Shown here one piece after another: positions 19,761-29,823 of a stretch of DNA of 64,000 nt. Numbering within the stretch: the stretch's first letter is position 1; every line of letters begins with the position of its first letter. This DNA is from Diplonema papillatum (lineage: Eukaryota; Euglenozoa; Diplonemea; Diplonemida; Diplonemidae), in assembly GCA_030068145.1 (NCBI GenBank), contig JAPJBO010000383.1, positions 1 through 64,000 on the forward strand, given 5' to 3'. The notes below the pieces were generated by a model, which did not search any database, was not told the DNA's origin, and worked only from the letters and a program-made list of their open reading frames with translations. The position numbers were made by a program, and so were the translations under genes.

Positions 19761-19861
19761 CCTGGCACAAGTCAAATGGAGACTTCAGACACCAGATCAA
19801 ATTCCTGTTGGGTAGATTTCGTTCCCTGCCGATGCTCCGCACGAGATTAGCTGGCATTAAA

Positions 19862-20215
19862 CTCAGGTTGCGAGGCCGTTCGGGCAGGGCCGGATACAGG
19901 GCTTACGCTCCACGTGTTTCTTTTTGGATTTTGTTCCCACGTGTGGATCCACAGGTACCACATGTGGATTCTGATTTATTGGTTCACATGCAGGGGAGTC
20001 TAGACTAGTGGTCAAGGCCGCACAGCCAGGTGTCGCCAAGTCCAGTAGCTGCCTAGCGACGCTATTTTCTTTTTGCCGTCGCACGTGAGGGGAAAGGTTT
20101 TTTTTTCCCTCGAACTTTAAGCGCCCACATGTGGACCACACGTATTTTCTCTGAGACCGAAAACGGAGCGTAAGCCCTGGCCGGATATTGTCCAGGCTCT
20201 GAGGCTCGGCTCCAT
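19862..20215. repeat. Inverted-repeat element
   Basis: CAGGGCTTACGCTCC at about 19898 matches the reverse complement of 20166-20180, with CCGGATA flanks shared. CACGTGTGG/CCACATGTGG words sit inside. Foldback-like, no coding. Confidence 0.5.
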
Positions 20216-20835
20216 CGTGCGTGTTGCTCAAGAATTCCTAGTGGGAAGAATGAGTGGTGTGAAGAGTGGAAAAGTGTACGTGCAAAAAAGTGTGCGTTCA
20301 TCCAGGTGCCAATCTTCGGCGGAGTCGGACGAAGATCCCTGCAACCTTCTGACCTTCCCGTGTGCTGCGCCCAGTTTCAGAAGCTGGAGTTAAAAAAGCG
20401 AGCGTCTTGCCTGCTTTTCGGGTGTGCATTTTGCACGCGTTTTTAAATACCGGCCCCACCCGATATTCGGGCATGGATCTGCCACTCCAACCTCAAACGA
20501 TCACATAGCCGGGGGGTCTATCCTCAGAAAATATCTCGGCGCAGGTCCAGCTGACGCTCCTTTTCGTGGTAGATCACAGTATGTCGGTAGACCGCGCCTA
20601 CTACACCTCCAGTTTCTGACACAGGATTCCACTGTAGGCTGTCTAACTATAGCGCCCCCCCTCCACCCCCGACACAGTATACCGAAGGGGACCATGGTCT
20701 CATCGCTTCTGCTCTCCGGTGCCGTGCGTACGAGTTAAGGACTTCGTTGCTTCCTGCTCTGTCAAAAGTATACGTCATTATGATCTATTCGCCAGGCTCC
20801 AAGGAATGATCGAATGGGGAACGGGAAAGAACAAA
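20216..20835. other. No gene recognised
   Basis: Contains a fragment of the foldback family at 20365-20440 (CAGAAGCTGGAGTTAAA, AGCGGGTGT-like words). The remaining sequence shows no coding signal. Confidence 0.5.
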
Positions 20836-20839
20836 ATAC

Positions 20840-21055
20840 TCGAGGGACTGCCTTGTGCTCATTTCGAAGGAGGCTATAGGGGGAGAAAACAAGACAACTA
20901 CAAAGTGGGTCTTTTTTTGTTGAACGCTCACGCCCGCCACTAAACCCAGATTTACCTGTGTATCGTGTGGGCTACAGCACATTTACCTCCTTTGATCTAT
21001 CGCAACTGGCAGTCTCCTCAAGCATTTCCTACAAAGCAGGTGCTTATACAAAAAA
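20840..21055 (+). repeat. Dispersed repeat B, full copy
   Basis: Landmarks in order: ATACTCGAGGGACTG, TTTCGAAGGAGGCTA, TTGAACGCTCACGCCCGCC, TACCTCCTTTGATCTATCG and ACAAAGCAGGTGCTTATAC. Other copies: 54190-54370 (+), 48275-48490 (-), and fragments at 28305-28345 (+) and 51440-51520 (-). Confidence 0.8.
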
Positions 21056-21289
21056 ATTAAAAGAAACGCCAACCCCCAAGCAACTTCCGCCGGCACGTAT
21101 GAAGCAGGGGATTATCAGGGGTTTTTTCGAAGGGCCCCTCCAAAGGCTGTTGGTCCGCTGTCGACAAGATTGCTTACTGTCCGTGCCAGGGATCCCTTCG
21201 GCAATTTTCTGCCATCTCCCGCTTACTTCATCCTTCTGAACGAAGGGAGATCACAGGATCGCTGGGCCATGCTTTCACACCGAGGATCG

Positions 21290-21400
21290 GCTGACGATGT
21301 GTGCATCGACACGTTATTGGAAGCCGACTTGTATGTTGTCAAGATGCACCGACACCGTTTTATGGGATCTGATGAGCGATCACTCGGAAACCTTGTTCCT
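21290..21400. repeat. Dispersed repeat, partner at 53145-53260
   Basis: Both copies contain GATGAGCGATCACTCGGA preceded by GTTGTCAAGATG / GCTGTCAAGATG and a GATGCCGACTT-like word. Same orientation. The rest of 21060-22970 shows no gene. Confidence 0.65.
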
Positions 21401-22970
21401 GCGCAGTGCGGCCGGGTGGCCAGCAGGGTGGCTCGGTGCGTCAGGTACGGCTTTATGGCAAGGGCTCAAGAAGAGGAGTCCACCTTTCACTCGCCCTCCC
21501 CTGGTCCTAAGTGGCCAGCCACCCTGTCTTGAGGTCGGAGGATCCGGAACGTGCCAGGGCACATACCGGATCTTTCGCCCGCCCCCCCGGTGACGTTTGC
21601 CAATCGATGAACCGGGTCTGTACAGTACACGACACTTGATAGCACTTGCCCACGTGGCTGCAGGCGGACACGACGAAAATACGGGAACAAGACATCCTTC
21701 CGGTTCTCCTTGGGCGTGCACAGGGAGATACTAGCCTCAAGCAAGTGTTCCCTCCCACTTTGTGGGGGCCCAGGGTATGAAGATCCTGCCCTCGTGGCTC
21801 GAGTGTTCACAAGTCGACCCCACTGCAGGCGCAGCCATTGATTCACGTTTGACATGAAATTTGCAAACGCAAGCGTTTGTCAAACATTCAAACGTTCAAC
21901 GTTTGCCATGATCGCTGCCGGGTGCCAAAGCCCGGGGGGGCCCCTCGAAAAAAACTCTGATTTATTCAAAAAAAGAAGAAAAAAAGAAAAAAGCAGGACT
22001 GGGGCCTCGTGTTTCATTCCTTACGGAGTCTTGTACTCCCCTCGTTTATCTCTCGCTCTCTCTCCTTCTCTGCATTTGTTTTCGTCGAAGAACTTGTTGT
22101 TATTGTCCGTCTCATGAAAGGCAGTGTTTGCCCAGACATTAAAGTATGATCTCGCCCCCTATGAGAGGCAAGAATCCTGCCCGAACACAAAACAAAGATT
22201 CCTCCTTCCCCCCCGTGGCGGTTGGTTACTCCCCCCCGGTAAGAGTTGAAGCCGCGGCCCCAACTGCCTGTACTGGGGTCACAGAATTTGGTGCGAGCTA
22301 AAGCAATCAACACACGCGAAAGCCGTCTTCGTTTTCGGAGACGACCCTGTCGCCAGTTCAGGCAAGAACCGCAATAAAGTGCACGGGAAACTACGTGAGC
22401 TCCCAGGCGCTTCATCAAAGTGCTGTGTTGCTTGAGCGCACGATACTAAGTGCTCTGTGTAACCGAGCATGCCGTGTTCCAGCCTCGATTCTCGCATTTG
22501 TTTTCACGTGCGGGACTGCCTGCATGCAAGATTTCCTTCGGCTCCGAGCTAGCGGCGGCAGGTTCCGAGCGAACTCGGCGCTTTGCCTAGAGGTGCCGGG
22601 AGGCTTCGAGGCGTTCAGCTATCATCAGAGGTGTATCACCTAGCAACCATGCCGTGTGGTAACGGGGCGGACAGCCCCACCGACGTCGCTGACCTTCTCT
22701 CGTCGTTCCCTCTCTCTCTCTCGTTGTCTTTCTCCATCTGCGCCCGCGACCGTTGGAACGCATGCCGTGCCCGAGTACCGCAAGACGTGCCCTTCTTTGA
22801 ATGGAAGCTGAAGTTTCCCATCAACACGCTAGTCGCGCCGTAATTGCCACGAAGAAGAGAGCCCACGCGTCAAGGAAGTGGCTGGCGGGCTCCCCCGCGA
22901 AACGGGCTCGCCCGCCAGCCAGATCGGCCCCGGTTGTGTCAACACCGACGCCGTCACCCTCGGTGACGGG
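21400..22970. other. No gene recognised
   Basis: Mixed-composition DNA with short A-rich and CTCTCT runs. Frames are short and lack domain-like features. A weak tRNA-like B-box (minus strand, about 22235-22310) is present but not convincing. Confidence 0.5.
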
Positions 22971-22974
22971 GCCG

Positions 22975-23112
22975 CGGCCCGCACCGCGCCTCTGACGGAA
23001 CGACCTACGCCCACCTTAGAAGTACGTGGCAGTAGTAAGGCGGCTGGAAACTCCTCGGAGAGATGGTCCCCTGCACTCCAACTCGTCTCTCTCTCTCTCT
23101 CTCGGAAATGTC
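22975..23112. repeat. Dispersed repeat, partner at 48140-48272
   Basis: Shares CTACGCCCACC / TTACGCCCGCC, GGAAACTCC, GGAGAGATGGTCCC and CTCGTCTCTCTCTCTCTC with 48140-48272. It ends in a (CT)n run; another (CT)n lies at 23182-23206. Confidence 0.7.
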
Positions 23113-23742
23113 AGCGCGGTAGCGATGACAGCAAGAACACATAGGGGAGAGGCCCTGGGACTGCTAAGGCGTGACAACTTCTTCTCTCTCTCTCTCTCTC
23201 TTTCTTTCAAAACTACGCATTTCTTTCTCTCTGTTGTTGCTTTGATTTATTTTCTTAACAGTACGTTTGTACTGACGGGAACATTTCCGGAACAACGGTT
23301 GCCCATGAAAGAGAAAACGAAGCCAACGAAAAAGTGCAATAATACAGGAACCTCCCGCCTAGAGAGGTTTTTACCCCTCGAAGAACAAGATGACAATTTT
23401 TGCTGTTCATCATTGTCATCGCCTTTGGTCAGTTGATGCTGGTCGTCCATTCCCTTCGCAAATCAGTGCAAGCCCCAACTCCGGAAATGGTGCCCGCGGT
23501 TCGAGACGGCAGGCGCGACCGGGCGCTCCTGTGCAAGGAACAGTCCAGTCCGCCCACCTGCCGATGCCCCTGCGCAACCAAGCACTAACCGAAAAATTAA
23601 AGGAACGACGTTTCTTGCGACCAAATTCCCCGAGTGGCCACACACACTACCAGATTCTTCGGAGATCCGGCTAGTGAGCCGGGGGATTAGCTACTGTGTG
23701 TAACCAGATTCGGACCGCGGATCTGGAAATCGGCTGCGGGTC

Positions 23743-23924
<182 letters not shown>

Positions 23925-24249
23925 GTGGAGGGCAATAGGGCGAATCCACGCTACGGGTGCTGGATTCACCGCTGCTGGCTCTAGACCGTTGCCGGCCAAT
24001 TTTGGGTTCACTGGCAGAGTTATTGCTCGTTGCCGCTGCACCAGCCCTGTGAAGTAGGTATCAAAGGCTGTCCTTTTGAGCGCGCTGACAAAAAGATGGA
24101 AGCAAAACGCCAGAGGACCTGTGGTTTCTTCTGTCGGAGTAAATGCCTCCGATGTTGGCAAATTCCCTCGTATTAGCGTCTCTCTGTCCTCTTCCTCACT
24201 CCCCCTCCCCCCCGAAAAGTTACGAATAGCCAGACAAACCAGACCTACG

Positions 24250-24325
24250 GTGGAGTCCTGCCTCAGAAGCTGAAGCCCAACAGCTGGAGTTAAAACAGCG
24301 GGTGTCACACCCGCTTTTCGGGTGT
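24250..24325. repeat. Fragment of the foldback family
   Basis: Contains GTCCTGCCTCAGAAGCTG, AGCTGGAGTTAAA and CGGGTGTCACACCCGC, matching parts of 12655-13012. Confidence 0.6.
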
Positions 24326-24452
24326 GGATTTACGCATCGTTGTTGGTTGTGGCACACAGTGACTCGGTAATACCCTACGCTACTCTTTCTACATTGTAGT
24401 CTATTCATGATAACCAACTACCCGGCTGTGTGCGTAAATAATAGGATTTAAA

Positions 24453-24553
24453 GGTGTCACGGGAGAACTCCGCCTAACTGCTGAGCTCAGCGCAGAGTGC
24501 TTAACGGCTTTATCACATGGGCGGCCCTGAGATTACCCCCCTCAGGTGACACC
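24453..24553 (+). other. Candidate structured RNA or hairpin element
   Basis: An 8-bp perfect closing stem (GGTGTCAC 24453-24460 with GTGACACC 24546-24553) encloses GGAGAACTCC, a GCTGAGCTCAGC palindrome within a GCCTAA/TTAACGGC-like arm, and a CTGAG/CTCAG hairpin. This gives a cloverleaf-like fold of about 100 nt. I do not recognise the RNA; a small transposon is an alternative. Confidence 0.35.
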
Positions 24554-24644
24554 GCTTATTAGCTTTAATCTTACTTCAATCCTCTTTGAATTCAGCTTCT
24601 GGGGCTGGAGTCCACGTGTTTACGGCCCCGTTCTGTCTGCTGCA

Positions 24645-24780
24645 GACACTCATGCTCCGCGCTGAGGTGGTCCACCCAATGTGTCCGTGGCCCGTAGAAC
24701 CGGAAATACGGTGCACAAGACGGGACACGATGCGGGTGTTGAGCACATACCATTCAAAGCACGTTCTTGCACCCCCCCCC
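24645..24780. repeat. Dispersed repeat C, copy 1
   Basis: Shares CAGACACTCA, TGTGTCCGTGGC, TTGAGCACAT and AAGCACGTTCTTGCA with 25970-26105, 39480-39595 and 56000-56095. Confidence 0.65.
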
Positions 24781-25164
24781 TCCTGAACACGAAACTAAGA
24801 TTTTCCCCCCTCCCCGAAGAGCCGCATTCGTTCTGTACGGTGTCCGTTATCCGTTACTGGCTCTGGCCTCCTCTCGTTGCTGCTGTTTGCTTACCGGCGA
24901 TGCTCAATCCATGCAAAAAAAAAAAAGAAAATGGTGGAGGGGGGTGTCTTTATGTTTTGTACTTCTTTCCATTCTTTTTTAGTAGTACACTTGTACGGAA
25001 AGGAACATTTTCCGAACAACGTTGGCACACTCGATGGCGGGCCGTCTGTGGCTTCGTTTATCAGGTGCAAACACCAGCTTCGGAAAACGTTCCCGTGTCT
25101 GCCCTGTTGTTCCCCCCACACACACACACCCAGTCCTTTTTCTGTTTCTTATTTTCCGAGGCTG

Positions 25165-25240
25165 GAGGTATGATAATACCTCTAACGAGCCAACCTCACT
25201 TTTTGGGGCCCGGGGCGAAGCCCGGGGGCACTTTTTTAGC
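25165..25240 (-). repeat. Dispersed repeat, inverted partner of 16066-16150
   Basis: GGGGCGAAGCCCGGGGGCAC and TTTTTTAGCC flanks match the reverse complement of the 16066 copy. Neighbouring 24790-25160 and 25240-25540 show no gene. Confidence 0.6.
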
Positions 25241-25539
25241 CGACCGTCGTACATGTTCTTTGTGGGTGTGCCCAATTGCCACTGCCAGTCGACAGCCATA
25301 CATCTGCCTGTAGACATGAAACTGGGTCTTAGGCGCCCCAAAACGGAGGAGCGAAGGTACGGAGGGAGAAGGGGGGCGAAGTTAGTGTATTTGTGTGTCA
25401 CACTCTTGTCTTTTTCGCGACAACCAATTTCTGCTTCCCTGGAGTCAGTATTTGTTACAGCTAAAAAGAACGTTGGCAGCGGTTTAACCAGAACACATGT
25501 AGGTTAAATCGCGCAAACAAAAGATAACAGTGTAGCAAT

Positions 25540-25605
25540 GCAGTGTTGGTACTAGTAATTAGTAGTTGGCAGCGTGCTACATGAAACTTACCAAAGCAGG
25601 TGAGT
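25540..25605 (+). repeat. Dispersed repeat D fragment (partner at 60128-60340)
   Basis: TTAGTAGTTGGCAGCGTGCT, ACATGAAACTTACCAA and GTGAGTTCCGC recur at 60294-60340. Confidence 0.7.
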
Positions 25606-25969
25606 TCCGCTTGTGCGCACAAACAAAAGAAAGCGGCATCCTAATATTTTGTGCAGAGCGGCTTGGGCACTCAACCTCCTCATCACTACAACACACCTTT
25701 TATGACAAGATTGGACAGCCGAAATTGCCGGGGCTCCGCGTGATGAAAAACATGAACAATAAGCAAAAAGCAAAGCAATCTAACCCCCCCCCCCCCCCCC
25801 TTCGTCCCCCTCCTCCACCCGCCCTCTCCCAGCGCCCCCACGCTCTTGCTGCGTCCCGAGTTGTAGGGGCCTTCTCCCCGTGACGGATTCGCCTGTGCTC
25901 TGGTAGCACGGGTGGTCCTGGCTGTGACGAGCTTCGAACAGCCGCCTGACAAACCAGACTCACACCGCT

Positions 25970-26105
25970 GTCCTGTCTGGAGACACTCAGGTTCCGTGCT
26001 GATGATGGTCCGCCTTATGCGTCTGTGGCTTAAAGGACCGAAACACGGCGCAGACGGGACCAGTGCGGTGTTGAGCACATATCCATTCCAAGCACGTTCT
26101 TGCAG
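25970..26105. repeat. Dispersed repeat C, copy 2
   Basis: Best-preserved member: GTCTGTGGCTTAAAGGACCG and CATTCCAAGCACGTTCTTGC are shared with 39480-39595 and partly with the other copies. No gene is recognised from 26106 to 26560. Confidence 0.7.
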
Positions 26106-26559
26106 TCGCCCCGCCCAGCGCCCCCGCGCGCTTGCTGCGTCCCAAGCTCGCCACAACTGCTGCTTCTTCTCCTTTTCGCCCCGCCCCCCGCCGTTTCGTT
26201 TGGAGGGTCTTTTCCCGTCGTGCCGGCCGCGCTTCCTTTTGAAGCTGTCCCTGCCGGCTGCCGGGGTTGGAGGATAGTGTGCGTTGAGGTTCCTCGTTTC
26301 CCGTTCTTTTCTAGCCTGCCGCAATGATGGAACAGTGTTGAACTGGACTAAAAGCTGGAACGGGTGAATGACAGATCGGTTTAACGCGCTGTTCTACCAC
26401 ACGGACCTCAGCTACGCTCCGCTGACGCTACGGGATCCTCGGTTGTGCTCCTCAGCTGGATTGCTAACTCGATTGGAATGACCTGGCCGGCGTGTGGGCA
26501 CGGCACGGGCGAATGTGGCCGCCATAATATATTATGGCGGCTGCGGTTGCGGGGCCGGC

Positions 26560-28300
26560 CGGCGCGACCGCGAGCAGACAGGCTGCGTGCGCGACCACCG
26601 CTAGCTGGCTTCCGCTGCCGTGGGGCCCGATTGCGCCATTCACGCGGCACCAAGGGTTTGTCCCTGGGTAAAACCTTGGCCATCTGGGGGAGTGTCCCAG
26701 GTCTTACCCGGTCCGGTTTCACCCGTTCCAGCTTGATTCCGCCGTTGTTAGCTGGCTTGCGCTGCCGTGGGCCCGATCGCGCCATTCGGGATTGTCCCTG
26801 AGTAAGCCCTTGGACACCTAGGGGTGGTTTCACCCGTTCCAGCTTGATTCCGCCGTTGTTAGCTGGCTTGCGCTGCCGTGGGCCCGATCGCGCCATTCAC
26901 GCGGTACCTTGGGATTGTCCCTGAGTAAGCCCTTGGACACCTAGGGGCGGTTTCACCCGTTCCAGCTTGATTCCGCCGTTGTTAGCTGGCTTGCGCTGCC
27001 GCGTGGGCCCGATCGCGCCATTCACGCGGTACCGTGGGATTGTCCCTGGGTAAGCCCTTGGACACCTAGGGGCGGTTTCACCCGTTCCAGCTTGATTCCG
27101 CCGTTGTTAGCTGGCTTGCGCTGCCGTGGGCCCGATCGCGCCATTCACGCGGTACCGTGGGATTATCCCTAGGTAAACCCTTGGACACCTCGGGGAGTGT
27201 CCCAGGTATTACCCGGTCCCGTTTCACCCGTTCCAGCTTGATTCCGCCGTTGTTAGCTGGCTTGCGCGCGCCGGATTGTCCCTGGGTAAGCCCTTGGACA
27301 CCTAGGGGCGGTTTCACCCGTTCCAGCTTGATTCCGCCGTTGTTAGCTGGCTTGCGCTGCCGTGGGCCCGATCGCGCCATTCACGCGGTACCGTGGGATT
27401 ATCCCTAGGTAAACCCTTGGACACCTCGGGGAGTGTCCCAGGTTTTACCCGGTCCCGTTTCACCCGTTCCAGCTTGATTCCGCCGTTGTTAGCTGGCTTG
27501 CGCGCGCCGGATTGTCCCTGGGTAAGCCCTTGGACACCTAGGGGCGGTTTCACCCGTTCCAGCTTGATTCCGCCGTTGTTAGCTGGCTTGCGCTGCCGCG
27601 TGGGCCCGATCGCGCCATTCACACGGTACCGTGGGATTGTCCCTGGGTAAGCCCTTGGACACCTAGGGGCGGTTTCACCCGTACCAGCTTGATTCCGCCG
27701 TTGTTAGCTGGCTTGCGCTGCCGTGGGCCCGATCGCGCCATTCACGCGGTACCGTGGGATTGTCCCTGGGTAAGCCCTTGGACACCTAGGGGCGGTTTCA
27801 CCCGTACCAGCTTGATTCCGCCGTTGTTAGCTGGCATGCGCTGCCGTGGGCCCGATCGCGCCATTCACGCGGTACCTTGGGATTGTCCCTGTGTAAGCCC
27901 TTGGACACCTAGGGGTGGTTTCACCCGTTCCAGCTTGATTCCGCCGTTGTTAGCTGGCTTGCGCTGCCGTGGGCCCGATCGCGCCATTCACGCGGTACCT
28001 TGGGATTGTCCCTGAGTAAGCCCTTGGACACCTAGGGGTGGTTTCACCCGTTCCAGCTTGATTCCGCCGTTGTTAGCTGGCTTGCGCTGCCGTGGGCCCG
28101 ATCGCGCCATTCACGCGGTACCGTGGGATTGTCCCTGGGCAAGCCCTTGGACAGCTAGTGGGATTATCCCTAGGTAAACCCTTGGACACCTCGGGGAGTG
28201 TCCCAGGTTTTACCCGGTCCGGTTTCACCCGTTCCAGCTTGATTCCGCCGTTGTTAGCTGGCTTGCGCGCGCCGGATTGTCCCTGGGTAAGCCCTTGGGT
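26560..28300 (+). repeat. GC-rich tandem array, ~123-bp units
   Basis: About 13 units with TTTCACCCGTTCCAGCTTGA, TTCCGCCGTTGTTAGCTGGC, GGGCCCGATCGCGCCATTCA and CCCTTGGACACCTAGGGG. Some units are shortened (CTTGCGCGCGCCGGATTG join) or carry a CTCGGGGAGTGTCCCAGG variant. Frames through it are repeat artefacts. Confidence 0.9.
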
Positions 28301-28344
28301 CTTTTTTGTTGAACGCTTATGCCCGCCACTAAACCCAGATTTAC

Positions 28345-28950
28345 CTGTGTTTCGTGTCCACAAAAGGAAATTTCTCGCAAGACAACTATGACAACACACT
28401 AATCAGGGTGCTCGGTGGGTAGGCGGGGAATAGACAGCGCAATGGATTTGGCGCCCAGGCCGTTGAGGTGCAGAGTGAAGACTCAGCCGCGCCAGGACCC
28501 CAAGGACTTTGTTAAGAATCATCCCCCAGCATCCGCGGATGTTCGGTGGTTCTTAACAAAGTCGCTGTAGGATCCCCCCCATCCACAAAAAGGAGATTTC
28601 TTGCAAGACAACTATGACAACACACTAATCAGCTCGGTGGGTAGACTCCGGGTGCGGGGTAACTATGCCGATCCTTTTCCACTACACGACGAGCACAGAC
28701 CGGAAGATAGTGTAGCTCGGCCTACACAGGGCAATGGATTTGGCACCCAGGCCGTTGAGGTGCAGAGTGAAGAGACTCAGCCGCGCCAGCATCCGCGGAT
28801 GTTCGGTGGTTCTTAACAAAGTCGCTGTAGGATCCCCCCCATCCACAAAAAGGAGATTTCTTGCAAGACAACTGACAACACACACTAATCAGGGTGCTCG
28901 GTGGGTAGATTCCGGGTGCGGGAAATAGACAGGGAACCGAAAGAGTAACC
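28345..28950 (+). repeat. Triplicated upstream region of the EF-hand-like gene
   Basis: A block with TTGCAAGACAACTATGACAA, CACACTAATCAG and GCTCGGTGGGTAG appears at about 28345, 28580 and 28845. GGATGTTCGGTGGTTCTTAA and GCCGTTGAGGTGCAGAGTGA blocks also repeat (28440/28750; 28530/28797). Only the last unit leads into the intact gene. Confidence 0.8.
28665..28720 (+). pseudogene. Truncated 5' copy of the EF-hand-like gene
   Basis: ATG at 28666 reads MPILFHYTTSTDRKIV then TAG; the intact gene reads MPIPFHYTTSTERKIV. Homology ends a few bases later. Confidence 0.8.
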
Positions 28951-29595
28951 ATGCCGATCCCGTTCCACTACACGACGAGCACAGAGCGGAAGATAGTGAA
29001 GCTCGACCTGCGGGCGTCCGCGATGGAAACCATGTCAGGGGAGGAGGGCATGACGGCCATCGACTACGACACGTTCCACGAGGGCCACAAGACGCTCGGG
29101 AAGAAGCCCCCGCGCACCATGTCCGACAAGCAGATGCTCGCCGCTTTGCGGGAGGTCCTCTACCGGAAGCACAAGGACGTCCGTGCCGCCTTCTGCAAGA
29201 TGCTCCGATACTCAGGGGAGCAGCAGCAAGGCAATCACCAGAAGCCAGAAGCTCCGCGCGTGCCTATCCGCGAGTTTTTGGACCACCTCAAGTTGCTCGG
29301 CTGTGCGTTGGAGGAAGACGAGGTGGCCGCATACCTGGCGCAGTTCGAAGCATACCCTGGAGAAGGGTTGGACTACGCCGACTTTACCGACATCATGGGC
29401 GACCACAGCAGCGACATGGTATCGACGAGAAGAGAGACTCACGACTTGGACCTGACCACCGTGAAGCTGAAACCGATGTCCCGCTCGATGGCTTCCAACG
29501 TCCTTCCCCGAGTCGCCTCTGCACTCCCACAGGGAACGTACGGAGAGTACGACAGAACTACCGTGGTATGCTTCGGTGACGACGTCATGAAGTAA
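28951..29595 (+). CDS. EF-hand-like (calcium-binding-fold) protein, 214 aa
   Basis: Residues ~55-150 resemble two paired EF-hand helices: LREVLYRKHKDVRAAFCKM and the helix ending LLGCALEEDEVAAYLAQFE, then YPGEGLDYADFTDIMGDH. The would-be loops lack the full DxDxDG set, so calcium binding may be lost. The rest is unrecognised. It is probably single-exon; AATAGACAG|GGAACC before the ATG could be the SL acceptor, leaving an 18-nt 5' UTR. Truncated copies of its 5' end lie upstream. The last codons (GDDVMK) and 3' UTR match the end of the neighbouring retrotransposon frame (GDDVIR and its tail), so the gene's 3' end may have been supplied by a retroelement remnant. Confidence 0.65.
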   Translation: MPIPFHYTTSTERKIVKLDLRASAMETMSGEEGMTAIDYDTFHEGHKTLGKKPPRTMSDKQMLAALREVLYRKHKDVRAAFCKMLRYSGEQQQGNHQKPEAPRVPIREFLDHLKLLGCALEEDEVAAYLAQFEAYPGEGLDYADFTDIMGDHSSDMVSTRRETHDLDLTTVKLKPMSRSMASNVLPRVASALPQGTYGEYDRTTVVCFGDDVMK

Positions 29596-29664
29596 CCTTA
29601 AGCGGCGACACAGTGCATGCTAATCCATGTGGTTCATGTACTTAAAAGAACTCAATGCTCAACT
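29575..29664 (+). repeat. Left ~90-bp direct repeat flanking the retrotransposon
   Basis: Pairs with 37705-37793. The first 14 nt (GGTGACGACGTCAT) are identical; then come about 21 diverged nt, then 54 nt with two mismatches (29611-29664 versus 37740-37793). It includes the EF-hand gene's stop codon. It is either a very long target duplication or a 5'-truncated remnant of an earlier element. Confidence 0.75.
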
Positions 29665-29666
29665 AC

Positions 29667-29705
29667 AACCAACGATTTAAAAGCTACAGTTTCTGTACTT
29701 TATTG
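29667..29705 (+). other. Spliced-leader exon sequence fused to the retroelement
   Basis: Exactly 39 nt, from AACCAACGATTTAAAAGC to TGTACTTTATTG, matching the diplonemid SL as I remember it. It is followed by TGGCTGCTC rather than a GT donor, so it is not an SL RNA gene. It is most simply the trans-spliced 5' end of an element mRNA copied back into DNA. Confidence 0.85.
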
Positions 29706-29823
29706 TGGCTGCTCACGCGGCCGGTAAAGTGCGCCCGGAATTCATCCAGGACAAACACCCTCCATAACACAACAGCGGTACCCATCCGCGAAAAGAACGC
29801 GGGCTACCCGTACCTCCGTCAAA

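Noticed and set aside
26408..28399. Repeated KPANNGGIKLERVKP-type frames
   Set aside because: Frames arise from the 123-bp tandem units and break at variant units.
29667..29705. Genuine SL RNA gene
   Set aside because: No GT donor or intron-like Sm region follows; the leader of ORF1 does, and the block sits at the exact 5' border of the element.
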